Part shown: piece by piece, positions 31,941 to 41,655 of the stretch
How positions within the stretch are numbered: the stretch's first letter is position 1
Layout of the letters: each line of letters starts with the position of its first letter
Assembly (NCBI GenBank): GCA_023548195.1
Contig: JAJHZJ010000252.1
Span: 248,001 to 312,000, forward strand
From: Bettongia penicillata ogilbyi
Taxonomy: Eukaryota; Chordata; Mammalia; Diprotodontia; Potoroidae
DNA: 64,000 nucleotides
Direction of reading: 5' to 3'
Translations under genes and position numbers: made by a program
The notes under the pieces: model-generated
The model's database searches: none
What the model was told of the DNA's origin: nothing
What the model saw: the letters and a program-made list of their open reading frames with translations, nothing else

Positions 31941-32178
31941 TGTTGTTGTAGCTCAGTCTTTTTAGTGATATGTGACTCTTCGCAAGCCCATCTGGGGTTT
32001 TCTTGGCAATGACACTGCAGCGGATTTGACCTTTCCTTCTTCAGCTCATTTTACAGGTGAAGAAACTGAGGCAAACAGGGTTAGGTGTTTTGCTCAGGGT
32101 CTAAGGTCAGATTTGAACTCAGATCTTCCTGACTTCAAGTCTAGCACTCTATCCATTTTGGCACCACCTAGATGCTCC
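31941..32178 (-). mobile_element. RTE-tailed SINE, antisense
   Basis: TGTTGTTGTAGCTCAG, GGGGTTTTCTTGGCAATG, TTCAGCTCATTTTACAGG, GATTTGAACTCAG, CACCACCTAGATGCTCC. Confidence 0.9.
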
Positions 32179-32377
32179 ATTTAGGGGCTTTTACTTTTAG
32201 TTTCTCTCCCATTTCAATCAGTTCCTTTTGCATCAACTCTAGGATCACTTGTGCTCCCTAGCTGGTCCTCAACCTTATTTTGTTCCTAGTTCAAGACCAT
32301 TGTCCTTTTTCTAATCTCTAGGTAACTAAGTAACAGATAGGGAGGCAGGGGGTAACTGAGGATGGCACCAGAGGTAA

Positions 32378-32556
32378 GCTGGTAAATATTTAGCAACCAG
32401 TTCTCTGGAGGAAAAGTATACATGCAACACTATTTTAAGTTAACATTTTCAGCATCACTTTCTTAAATCGAGAGAATGGACAAAACAACAAACCAAGCAC
32501 TGATTTATGACTTTTGCCAATTTCCAAAGTGGAAATACTAACACTAAAAATTTAAC
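32378..32556. repeat. Unclassified interspersed repeat, copy B
   Basis: Homologous to 23515-23735. Its right part was hit by the HAL1 insertion: the last 11 bases form the left target-site duplication. Confidence 0.65.
32546..32556 (+). repeat. Left target-site duplication of third HAL1
   Basis: AAAAATTTAAC, repeated at 35715-35725. Confidence 0.75.
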
Positions 32557-32893
32557 AATAGGGGGCAGAGCCAAGTTGATGGAGTAACAGCATGGACTTT
32601 CTAGAGCACTCCCACCAAGCCCAGCCAAATAGCTGTAAAAAATGGCTCTAAATAAATTTGTGTGCAGAACCCACAGAATAAGGAAGTGAAGCAAATCTTC
32701 AGCCCAAGATAGCCTGAAAGGTCACCTAAAAGTGCCTATTGCACCATACTGGGAGCAGAGTGCAGTCCAGCATGGGCAGAGACTGCACAGACAGGACCTG
32801 AGCAGGCCTTGGGGAGATTGAATCTCTTGCACCTGTAGTGGTTTCCAGACTGCATGACCCCAAAATGCTGAGGATAAATTGGAAGGTCAATGG

Positions 32894-33429
32894 TGTGTGG
32901 GATGGGTCTTGAGACCCCTAAAAATAATCGATCAGAGACTTATCTTAGGAAAGGCAAAAGGGAGTTTATTGCTTTCATGAGAAAGGATACCCCTGCCCCC
33001 TTCATCGTACTAATAGTGCCAGACAGGGAGTACAAGGGAGTATAAAAAGCAAGGTCAATTATACCCTAACATGAGGTCCCCCTCCCTAACTCCTTCCCCT
33101 TATCCCACTAGCTGGGCTTCAGGGGTTACAATCATGGAAATCTTCCCCAGCAACAACCTTGGTGGGAAGTTTTATACAGATATGTGATTTAGGAAGGAGG
33201 TGGGGGGGGCGGGGTTTGGGCATATACTATTGTTTTCTACTACGAATAGCTAAGGTACTTGAGGCAAGGCCAGGATGAAGGGGGATTCAGGAACGGTACA
33301 AAATATGTTACAAAGTGTGCTTCTTTACAAGGTTAGCTAGCTGCAGATGTTCAAGGGAGTGCGTTTTAATAATACAAGAAGCAATTAACTCTTTGAGGAG
33401 GCTTCACTTCTGAGAGATCATCTCTCACA
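32894..33429 (-). mobile_element. Solo LTR of an endogenous retrovirus, antisense
   Basis: 536 bp bounded by TG...CA; the ends are near-inverted (TGTGTGGGAT against TGTGAGAGAT on the other strand). ATGG occurs directly outside both ends (32890-32893 and 33430-33433), a 4-bp target duplication. On the minus strand there is a TATAAAA box (33170-33176) and an AATAAA signal (32965-32970), ~200 bp apart and in LTR order. No internal retroviral sequence adjoins, so it is a solo LTR. A 4-bp duplication suits class I (gamma-type) elements. Confidence 0.85.
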
Positions 33430-33671
33430 ATGGGAAAAGCCTGTGGGACCAGGGCCTGAGAGTCCCAGCCCCAGGGCAGCAGAGGGGGAAGGTGGCAGAG
33501 GAACATGGGCAGTCACAGCAACAACAGGGGCAACTGCAACCACTGTCTCTGGAGCTCTGGGCCCATAGATTGTGGGGGGATCGAGGAACTGACAGTATAT
33601 CCCTCCAGCCCCACTGGAAGCAGAGAACTGCCTTGACAAAGAGCTCAGTAGTCAAGTAAATGGCTGGGGAA

Positions 33672-34708
33672 ATGAGCAAAAACCAGAAAAAGAATGAGAC
33701 TATAGAATCCTACTTTGGTGACAAGGAAGACCAAAGCATGCAAACAGAAGAAAACAAAGTCAAAGGTCCTCCATCCAAAGCCTCCAAGACAAATATGAAT
33801 TGGGCTCAGGCCATGGAAGAGCTCAAAAAAGATTCTGAAAACTGAGTAAGAGAAATTGGGAAGAGAAATAAGTGATGCAATAAAAACATGAAAAATGAGT
33901 CAACTACTTCCTTAAGAGACCTAAATTTGCTGAAGAAATTAACACTTTAAAAAATAGATTAATACAAATGGCAGAAGAGATCCAAAAAGCCAATGAGGAG
34001 AAGAATGTCCTGAAAAGCAGAGTTGACCAAATGGAAAAGCAGATCCAAAAGCTCGCTGAAGAAAATAATCCTTAAAGATTAGAGTGGAGCAGATGAAAGG
34101 TAACGACTTTATGGAAAATCAGGAAATTATAAAACAAAAACAAAGGAATGAAAAAAGAGCAGACAATGTGAAATATCTAATTGGAAAAACAAGTGACCTG
34201 GAAAATAGATCCAGGAGAGACAATTTAAAAATTATGGGACTACCTGAAAGTCATAATCAAAAAAAGAGTCTAGACATAATCATTCAAGAAATTATCAAGA
34301 AAAACTGCTCTGATATTCTAGAACCAGAGAATAAAATAAATATTGAAAGAATGTATTGATCACCCCCTGAAAGAGATCCAAAAAGAAAAACTCCTAGGAA
34401 TATTGTAGTCAAATTCCAGAGTTACCAGGTCAAGGAGAAAATACTGCAAGCAGCCAGAAATTCTAGTACTGTGGAAATACAAACAGGATAACACAAGATC
34501 TAACAGCTTCTACATTAAGGGATCGAAGGGCCTAGAATATGACATTCCAAAGTCAAAGGAGCTAGGATTAAAACCAAGAAGCACCTAGCCAGCAAAACTG
34601 AGTATAATATTTCACCAGAAAAAATGTCCATTCAATGAAATAGAGGACTTTCAACCATTCTTGATGAAAAGACCAGAGCTGAGGAGAAAATATGACTTTC
34701 AAACATAA
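33672..34708 (+). pseudogene. ORF1 relic of the third HAL1
   Basis: Starts ATGAGCAAAAACC aligned with the other copies; IESYFGD-like N-terminus, then coiled-coil region. A frameshift produces a stop at 33843-33845. The RRM block is legible (NLKIMGLPE near 34226). A TGA at 34357-34359 lies at the same codon as in the other two copies. A stop TAA at 34706-34708 ends the C-terminal domain. Confidence 0.8.
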
Positions 34709-35714
34709 GAATCAAGAGGAGCATGAAAAGATAAACAGGAAAGAGAAATCATAAGGGAATTACTAAGGTTGAACTGTTTACATTTCTATATGGAAAGATC
34801 ATATTTGTAACTCTTGAGACTTTTCTCAGTGTTAGGGTAGTTGGAGGAATCATGTACACATAGACAGAGGACACAGGGTAAGTTGAATAGGAAGGGATGG
34901 TATCTAAAAAAAATAAAATTAAGGGGGGAGAGTGGAATATATTGGAAGGAGAAAAGGAGAAATGGAATGGGCAGACTATCTCTCATAAAAGAGGAAAGAA
35001 AAAGCTTTTTCAATGGTGGGGAAAAGAGGGAAGATGAGAGGGAAAAAGTGAAGCTTACTCTCATCATATTTGGCTTAAGGAGGGAATAACATGCACACTT
35101 AATTTGGTATGAAAATCATTTTACACTACAGGAAAGTAGGGGGAAGGGGATAAGCGGGCAGTGGAGGAGATGATAGAACATAGGGCAAATGGGAGGAGGG
35201 GTAATTAAAAGTAAACACTTTTGAGAAGGGATAGGATCAAAAGAGAGAATAGAATAAATGGGGGCAGAATAGGGTGGAAGAAAATATAGTTAGTCTTTCA
35301 CAATATGACTGTGGAAGTGTTTTGCATAACTACACTTGTATGATCTGTATTGAATTGCTTATCTTCTCAATGAGTTTGGGGAGGGAGGGAGGGAGAGAAG
35401 TTGGAACTCAAAGTTTTAAAAACAAATTTTAAAAATTGTTTTTACATACAACAAGGAAATAAGAAATACAGGTGATGAGATAGAGAAATCTATCTTGCCC
35501 TACAAGAAAATCGAGGAGATGGGGATAAGGGAAGGGAGGAGTTTAATAGAAGGGAGAACAGATTGTGGAAGGGGGTAATCGGAATGCATGCTGTCTTGCG
35601 GGGGGTGGAGGGGAGAGATGGGGAGAAAATTTGGAACTCAAAATCTTGTGGAAATGAATGTTGAAAACTAAAAATGAATAAATAATGTGTTTGTTTTTTT
35701 TTTAAATGGAAAAG

Positions 35715-35725
35715 AAAAATTTAAC
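35715..35725 (+). repeat. Right target-site duplication of third HAL1
   Basis: AAAAATTTAAC, after the T-rich/A-rich end of the element. Confidence 0.75.
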
Positions 35726-36052
35726 TCTCATCACTCAGGAGCCTTTACAAGCTGGCTGCAGCATGCCCATAGCTGGCAACATTCACCTTTGTTTTTGAGT
35801 CCTGATGTCCACCCTTCATGTTCAGCTCTCATCTAGTACTACTATCAGATGCTATTGCTCTGGTCCCAGGGATCTCCCTAAACTGATCTCTTGTTGACAG
35901 TCATAGAACTCTCCCATCTGTCAAGTCTTTAATGACAATTCCCTTTGCTAGGCTAGTATCCATCATACAATATCTTTTTGTCTATTTCTCTAAAACTGGT
36001 CCTATGTCTATCTCTTCACAGTGCTGAACTTGTGATTTCTTTCAGAAGCTTC
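35726..36052. other. Unassigned sequence
   Basis: May be the continuation of the unclassified repeat interrupted by the HAL1, but similarity is too weak to state. Confidence 0.35.
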
Positions 36053-36284
36053 TCTACTAAGTGATATAGTGGACAGAGTGTCAGGCCTGGAGTCAGAAAG
36101 ACTTGAGTTCAAATCCAGCCTCAGACACTTACTAGCTGTGTGGCCCTGGGCAAGTCACTTAATCCTATTTGCCTCAATTTCTTCATCTGCAATATGAGCT
36201 GGAAAAGGAAATGGCAAACCACTCCAGCATCACTGCCAAGAAAACCTCAAATGGGGTCACAACTGAACAGTAACAAAAATTGAA
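36053..36284 (+). mobile_element. RTE-tailed SINE, sense
   Basis: TAAGTGATATAGTGGACAGAGTG head, GAGTTCAAATCC B box, CTTACTAGCTGTGTGGCCCTGGGCAAGTCACTTAA, and the tail GGAAATGGCAAACCACTCCAGC...GGGGTCACAACTGAACAG. One of the cleaner copies. Confidence 0.9.
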
Positions 36285-36299
36285 TTATATCAGGATTAG

Positions 36300-36555
36300 A
36301 GATTGACAACATTCTGGAGGTCTCCCTCTAGGATCATTTTTTAACATCATCCCTGTGTTATCTCTACATGACTGGTTTACCTCCTTTTCCAACCTTTTCC
36401 TTATTTCTTTTTCCTCTTTTTCCATTGAGAATGAGCTTCTTGAGCATCAAAGTTGATTTATTCTTTGTGTTTGTATCCCCAAAGCCTAGCACATTTCCAG
36501 CATACTGAAGGCACTCAAATGTTTGCTGACCTACTGATTGATGATGAGAATCTTG
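36300..36555 (+). mobile_element. L2 LINE 3' end
   Basis: GAATGAGCTTCTTGAGCATCAAAG, TTGTATCCCCAAAGCC, GGCACTCAAATGTTTGCTGACC. Confidence 0.7.
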
Positions 36556-36576
36556 CAACTCATCACTGATAGATTT

Positions 36577-36838
36577 AGGAGGCAGATAGGTGGCATTGTG
36601 GATAGAGCATTGAACCTAAAGTTTAGCAAGACCTGAGTTCACACACAGCCTCAGACACTTACTAGCCATGTGACTTTGAGCAAAGAAAGTCAGTTAACCT
36701 CTGCTTGCTTCAATGTACTCATTTGTAAAATACAGATAAAAACAGCATCTACTTCTTAGGGCTATTGTGAGGATCAAATGAGGCAATATTTTTACAATGC
36801 TTTACAATCTTACAGTACTATAGAAATGCTAGCAAAAA
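36577..36838 (+). mobile_element. MIR/MON1-like SINE, sense
   Basis: GGCAGATAGGTGGCATTGTGGATAGAGC head, GAGTTCACACACAGCC, TGTAAAATACAGATAAAAAC and GTGAGGATCAAATGAGGCAATA. No RTE tail. Confidence 0.85.
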
Positions 36839-37689
36839 TATAATAGGATACAGACAGTGAAAGATATGGATGTCTGCAATGTTTTGCTTGGGATGGGAAA
36901 AGGGGCAAATAATTGCCAACATACACATATCTAGTAAAAATTAAGTCAACATTGCATCAGTAAGCACCCTAACATACCCAGGGGGGCCTACTGCAACAGG
37001 TTCTTAGATCTGCATTCATAAAAGGAAAGGCAACTGTTGAGGGGTTAACAATCACTTTAATCAAGCACGTGTATCATTCCTTTAACCAAGTACATATATC
37101 ATTCACCTAATTCAGGGAAATTCAAAGGAAATACAAAGAAATTAAAAGTCAACAGACATGATGTCCTCTGCCTGAATTCAACAGACAGTTAAAACTGTCA
37201 GACCAGTTACCAGAGAGGGAAGTACTACATCTGGGTTCTCAAAGCTTGCGGGGGGAAGGAAAGGGTCTCCTTGACGGCTTCCCAGATCATCTTGCAAAAA
37301 TTAAGCCCCAAAGTAAAATTTCACCCTCAGAGTATTTATACTTTTTTTAAAACCAGAGAGCATCCCAACCCTTGAGAACCGGGTGCCTCATTAAAAAAAG
37401 CTGTGGGTGTTCCTACAAATTTTCCTAATCAAATTCCCCTTAATGGACAGGCCCATTAATGGGTGAGAAAGATCTTTAATCACATTAACAATACAAACAT
37501 ATATACATACTGTTTCTAGTTAAAGAAACTCTTGTTTCTATACTATAAGCCTTGTAAAGACTCTCGATTAATAAAGGCAAGATTCAGTCAGAGGTACTTA
37601 TTTATACTAAAACAAAAATAGCAAAAGATCCTATTTTGATTGCCATCACAGTAACATAAAAATTAATAATAAAATAATAATAATGACAT
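36839..37689. other. Unassigned sequence, possible old LTR on minus strand
   Basis: On the minus strand there is a TATAAATA-like box near 37340 and ATTAAAG near 37050. No clear TG...CA ends or duplication, so an LTR is only a guess. Confidence 0.25.
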
Positions 37690-37795
37690 TGGAGGCTGGG
37701 AAACAGGCTTTATATTTCTTGTATCTCATTAAGTGCCTAGTAGAAGATCTTCCCATGCCCAACACTAAATGTTGTTTAATAAATGAATGATTAAC
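37690..37795 (+). mobile_element. L2 LINE 3' end, short
   Basis: AGTGCCTAGTAGAAGATC...AACACTAAATGTTGTTTAATAAATGAATGA. Confidence 0.5.
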
Positions 37796-37825
37796 AATTA
37801 ATAATAACTCACATTTTGATATTTA

Positions 37826-38085
37826 GAGGAAATTGGTGGCACAACAGACATAGCACTGGACTTATAATCAGGAAGATCTGAGTTCAGATCTAGCCTTAGA
37901 CACTTACCAGCTATGTGACTTTGGCCAAGTCACTCAAATCTGTTTGCCTCAGTTTCCTAAACTATAAAATGAAGATATTAATAGCAGCTACCTCCCAGGG
38001 TTCTTGAGAGGACTAAATAACATCTTTTTAAAAGCACTTAACACAGCTCCTGTCATATAGTAGGTGCTATAGAAATGCTTATTCC
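37826..38085 (+). mobile_element. MIR/MON1-like SINE, sense
   Basis: GGAAATTGGTGGCACAACAGACATAGC, GAGTTCAGATC, GCCTCAGTTTCCTAAACTATAAAATG and CATATAGTAGGTGCTATAGAAATGCTTATTCCCC. Confidence 0.85.
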
Positions 38086-38124
38086 CCCTCACTCACCCAC
38101 AGTTTTTCTTTTCTTTTTATAAGA

Positions 38125-38236
38125 TACTTTTCTCATAACCAGCATGTGGGCTAGGCAGTACATTTTACAGACAAGAAAACTCATGTTTAGAGAAGTAGGG
38201 CTTTCTGACTCCAAAATTCAGGACTCTTTCCATTAG
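38125..38236 (-). mobile_element. MIR fragment, antisense
   Basis: TACATTTTACAGACAAGAAAACTCATG, GACTCCAAAATTCAGGACTC. Confidence 0.55.
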
Positions 38237-38412
38237 AGCAATTTGAGAAACTGTGGTACAAGGAATCCTGAAACACCCCCTTTTAAATGAACATTACATT
38301 GTTTGATAATGGACTTTAAAAATAATCACTCTAGAGAATTTTTACTACATGGGTTCCTCCACAATTTTGTTTTCCTACCAATATGGAAAAGTTTGAGAAC
38401 CACTTACTCTAG
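38237..38412. mobile_element. Possible hAT (MER5-like) element end
   Basis: AAGTTTGAGAACCACTT at the right end is the reverse complement of a hAT-type CAGTGGTTCTCAAACTT terminus. The left end is not clear. Confidence 0.3.
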
Positions 38413-38459
38413 TATCAAGTGAACTGCTCACTATAGATAGTCTGCCAATAAAGTATACA

Positions 38460-39227
38460 CAGGTCTGCCTCACAGATATTGCAGATTCGGTGCCAGATCA
38501 CCACAATAAAGTGAATTTCACAATAAATGGAGTCTCATGAATTTTTTGGTTTCCCAGTGAATTTAAAAGTTGTGCTTATACCATATTGTAGTCTATTAAG
38601 TGTGCAATAGTATTGTATCTATAAAATAAAATGCATAGGTTTTAATTTATAAAATACTTTATTGCTTAAGAAAAAAAAAGTGCTATCCCCTGAGCCTTTA
38701 GCAAGTCACAGTCTTTTATCCAGTGAAGGGTCTTGCCTGCAGGTTGATGACTGCTGATTGAATCAGGGTGTCAATTTCCTAAAATGGCACAACAATGAAA
38801 TTAAATTGTTCCTTTCACTTGAACACTTAGAAATGATTGTAAGGTTATTAATTGTCACTAATTATTGTTGTCTCAGGGAATAGGGAGACCCAAGGAGAGG
38901 TAGAGAAAGGGGAAACAGCCGGTCAGTGGAGCAGTCAGAACACACACATTTATGGATTAAGTTCACCAGCTTATATGGGGGCGAATTGTGGTGCCCTAAA
39001 ATAATTACAATAATAACTTCAAAGATCACTGATCACAGATCACCATAACAGATATAATGATAATGGAAAAGTTTGCAATATTGTGAGAATTACCAAAATG
39101 TGACACAGAGACACTATGTGAGCTATTGGGGGAAATGGGGATGATAGGGTGGCCACAAACCTTCAATTTGTTTAAAAAAAAATGCAGTGTCTACAAAGTA
39201 TAATAAAACAAAAACAAAGTATGCCTG
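38460..39227. mobile_element. Tigger-type (Tc1/mariner) DNA transposon, internally deleted
   Basis: The left end CAGGTCTGCCTCACAGATATTGC and right end ...AAAGTATGCCTG form Tigger-like terminal inverted repeats; TA follows on the right. Inside, TTTTTTGGTTTCCCAGTG, TGTAGTCTATTAAGTGTGCAATAG, TTATATGGGGGCGAATTGTGG, CAAAGATCACTGATCACAGATCACCATAACAGATATAAT and CCAAAATGTGACACAGAGACAC follow the Tigger1 order. The transposase region is missing; only ~768 bp remain, so it is a non-autonomous derivative. Family by memory only. Confidence 0.8.
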
Positions 39228-39454
39228 TATTTCATTAGCTTTTCCGAATGACTGATTTGCATCAACACCCCTTTATTCTCTTAGTCAAGCTTTATAGCGG
39301 ATTAAAAAGATAGTATGGCACGGTCTCTGCCTTCAGAATGCTTACAGCAGCAGAGTCCATCTCAAATATAAACCAGGTCCACTAAATCCTTAATGTAAAG
39401 ATCCCTATGATCTGCATATTGACTTAGAGAGGCACATATTAACATCATTTATAT
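39228..39454. other. Unassigned sequence
   Basis: No recognised feature. Confidence 0.4.
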
Positions 39455-39600
39455 TCTATTGTATTTTTATTTATTATGTTCAATATTTCCCAATTATATT
39501 TTAATCCAGTTCAGGTGCTGAAGCCTACTGACAGTGTATTTGACAACAGAGGGCATGTCAGAGGCTGTGTTATACACTAGACAGTATATTTGACAGCTCT
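39455..39600. repeat. Unclassified repeat shared with 58822-58930
   Basis: TTATTATGTTCAATATTTCCCAATTATATTTTAATC matches TTATCTTCCTAGACATTTCTCAGTTACATTTTAATC, with a following TTTGACA word in common. Confidence 0.5.
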
Positions 39601-39604
39601 GGTT

Positions 39605-39750
39605 TACCATATAGAGTCATTGATATTTAAAGCTGGAAGGTACCTCAGAGATTATCTCATTCAACCTTAATACATAAAGAAACTAAAATTCACCAAGATT
39701 GATATCCCCGATATCATATAGAGTAAGTCTATAATACAGGTTCCCACGTT
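39605..39750 (-). mobile_element. MIR-type fragment, antisense
   Basis: TTTAAAGCTGGAAGGTACCTCAGAGATTATCTCATTCAACC, AAAGAAACTAAAATTCACC. Confidence 0.55.
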
Positions 39751-40182
39751 AAAGGCAGTTCTAACTGTACAATGGCATTTTTCTCAGTAGAGCAAACTGA
39801 CCTCTACAGATTTCATTCTCCCTATGGGCCATTGGTTTCACACAGAGAAAAACTATGTTCTCTGAACATTAGGAAATCACCCACATAGCAAAGGTCATTT
39901 GAAATATTTACACTTCTCCACTTCTCCCACAGTTGGGAGTGCCACTGAGTGCTCAGCTGGGAGATCAGCTGTCCTGTGTTTCGCAACTAAAGATCAGTGC
40001 TAAACATGAATACATGATAAGTTTCAACAAAATGAAGTTCCCGAAAGTCCAGCTTGGTGCCACATCTAACACTAGTGAGTGACTGATTATGTCATGACAG
40101 GTTTCAAGTAGCTGGTAATTCCTAAATGAGTCCTTTGTCCTAGTCTTTATTCTGGGTGCCCCCAAAAATCTTAAATGAGATC
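39751..40182. other. Unassigned sequence
   Basis: No recognised feature. Confidence 0.4.
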
Positions 40183-40252
40183 CAGGATGTCCCAAAAGTT
40201 AGTGCATAGCTTTAATAGCTTAGAACTACACTAAGACTTTGGGGACATCCTG
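40183..40252. mobile_element. 70-bp mariner-type MITE hairpin
   Basis: CAGGATGTCCCAAAAG at the left pairs with CTTTGGGGACATCCTG at the right; pairing continues inward (TTAGTG / CACTAA, AGCTTTAATAGCTTAG) so almost the whole unit folds on itself. TA follows the right end, as expected for Tc1/mariner. Confidence 0.85.
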
Positions 40253-40439
40253 TATAACCGCAAACATTTCATAAACCATAAGCTTTCAAGATTCTGAGTT
40301 TTTCATGGAAAATATGCTGAGTCAGAGTGAAATTTGAGTATTGGATAGAATCAGTTGAGAGAAGAGTTACAGAATTATGCAATCAGAGTATTTCAGAGCT
40401 AGAAGAGATTCTAAACATCATCTATGTATCCTCAGAATG
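40253..40439. other. Unassigned sequence
   Basis: Short stretch, nothing recognised except a MIR-like GAGCTAGAAGAGATTCTAAAC near the end. Confidence 0.35.
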
Positions 40440-40660
40440 ATAATTTATAATAATAATATTTATCCCTATTTTATCCTAAAAACAACCCTGAAAAGTAGGT
40501 GCTATCATTATCCATATTTCACAAATGAGGGAACTGAGACAGAGGGTAAGTAACTTGCTCAGGGTCACATAGCTAGTAAGTATCTGAGACTGGATTTGAA
40601 CACAGGTCTTCCTGACTCCGAGTCCAGTGTTTTATCTACATAACATCTAGCTGCTTCAAT
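40440..40660 (-). mobile_element. MIR-type SINE, antisense
   Basis: AACAACCCTGAAAAGTAGGTGCTATCATTATCC, GAGGGAACTGAGACAG, GGGTCACATAGCTAGTAAGTATCTGAG, GGATTTGAACACAGG. Confidence 0.8.
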
Positions 40661-40808
40661 GAAAAATTTTGGTTGTTAGATCTTATCAGAGGTTATTCTC
40701 CCAAACCCACTTCTCCAAGGTCTGCTGAGATTCCCAAAGGAGGAAAGGGAAGGAAGATAGCGGCAAGCAGGAGCTCTACTGCACTTGGAGACTTTGCTGT
40801 CAATCTGT

Positions 40809-40833
40809 CACACACACACACACACACACACAC
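40809..40833 (+). repeat. (CA)n microsatellite
   Basis: About 12 CA units. Confidence 0.9.
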
Positions 40834-40874
40834 GCTGGTAACCTCAGACTTTTAAAGAAATTTAGAATGGTTCC

Positions 40875-41015
40875 TCATAAAGAATTGAGCAGTCTTCATC
40901 TACTACAACTCTCTCATTTTAAAGATGAAGAAAATGATGCCCAGACAGGTAAAGTGACTCACCCAGCTCCTTAGTGACTGAGCCTCCAGTTTTGAGGCTT
41001 CTGTTCCAGTATTCT
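40875..41015 (-). mobile_element. MIR fragment, antisense, weak
   Basis: CTCATTTTAAAGATGAAGAAAATGATGCCCAGACAGG, CAGCTCCTTAGTGACTGAGCC. Confidence 0.45.
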
Positions 41016-41199
41016 TTCAACTTCAACACTGTGTCTATGCTTCAGTGTGTAAATATTTCCATGAGCTTCCTATACTGAGTTTTCAATAATCTATGATATG
41101 TGGGTTAGAGACCTGGATAAGGAATTCACTTTTACTCAGCTGTACTCTCATGTTTCGATGAGTGTCACCCTGGAGCTTTTTGGAATGGATTGAGAATGG

Positions 41200-41655
41200 T
41201 ACCACCACCACCATCACCATCATTCTCATCACTGCCAATACCATGAGCACCACCATCACCATCACTGTCACCATCTCCATTGCCACCCCTACCATCACCA
41301 TTACCACCACCACCACCATCCCCATCACCACCACCACCATCACTACCACCACCACCATCACCATCACTCTCACCATTACCATCACCACCACCATCCCCAT
41401 CATCAGCACCACCATCATTATCACCATTGCCATGACCATCACCATCACCACCACCACCATCACTACCACCACCACCATCACCATCACTCTCACCATTACC
41501 ATCAGCACCACCATCACTATCACCATTTCTATGACCATCACCAATCATCACCACCACCACCATCACTACCATTGCCACCATCACCATCACTCTCACCATT
41601 ACCATCACTACCACCATCCCCATCATCAGCACCACCATCATTATCGCCATCACCA
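41200..41655 (+). repeat. CAT/CAC trinucleotide tract with ~120-bp higher-order units
   Basis: ACC, ATC and related triplets fill ~455 bp. The anchor ATCACTCTCACCATTACC starts at 41363, 41483 and 41586, and whole 80-bp segments (41321-41400 vs 41441-41520) are nearly identical at offset 120. All six frames are affected; long Thr/Ile-, Val/Met- and Gly/Asp-rich frames are artefacts. Confidence 0.95.

Larger units (their letters stand above)
32557..35714 (+). mobile_element. Third HAL1, full-length but decayed, interrupted by an LTR
   Basis: The 5' end reads GGGGGCAGAGCCAAGTTGATGGAG (32561 on). The 5'UTR is cut at 32893 by an LTR and resumes at 33434. ORF1 relic 33672-34708 leads directly to a ~980-bp 3'UTR ending in T/A-rich sequence, with no ORF2. 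Target-site duplication AAAAATTTAAC on both sides. The 5'UTR type differs from that of the young HAL1. The 3'UTR shares the two-fold GGTATGAAAATC / AGAGAAATCTATC block (near 35107 and 35481). Confidence 0.85.

Noticed and set aside
36053..36284. tRNA gene from A- and B-box-like sequence
   Set aside because: The boxes belong to a SINE head; no cloverleaf or anticodon arm can be drawn, and the RTE tail follows.
36990..37500. Antisense LTR
   Set aside because: Only TATA- and ATTAAA-like words; no TG...CA ends, inverted ends or target duplication.
41200..41655. CRISPR-like regular repeats
   Set aside because: There are no unique spacers of constant length; the period is a trinucleotide background with duplicated blocks, and the DNA is vertebrate.
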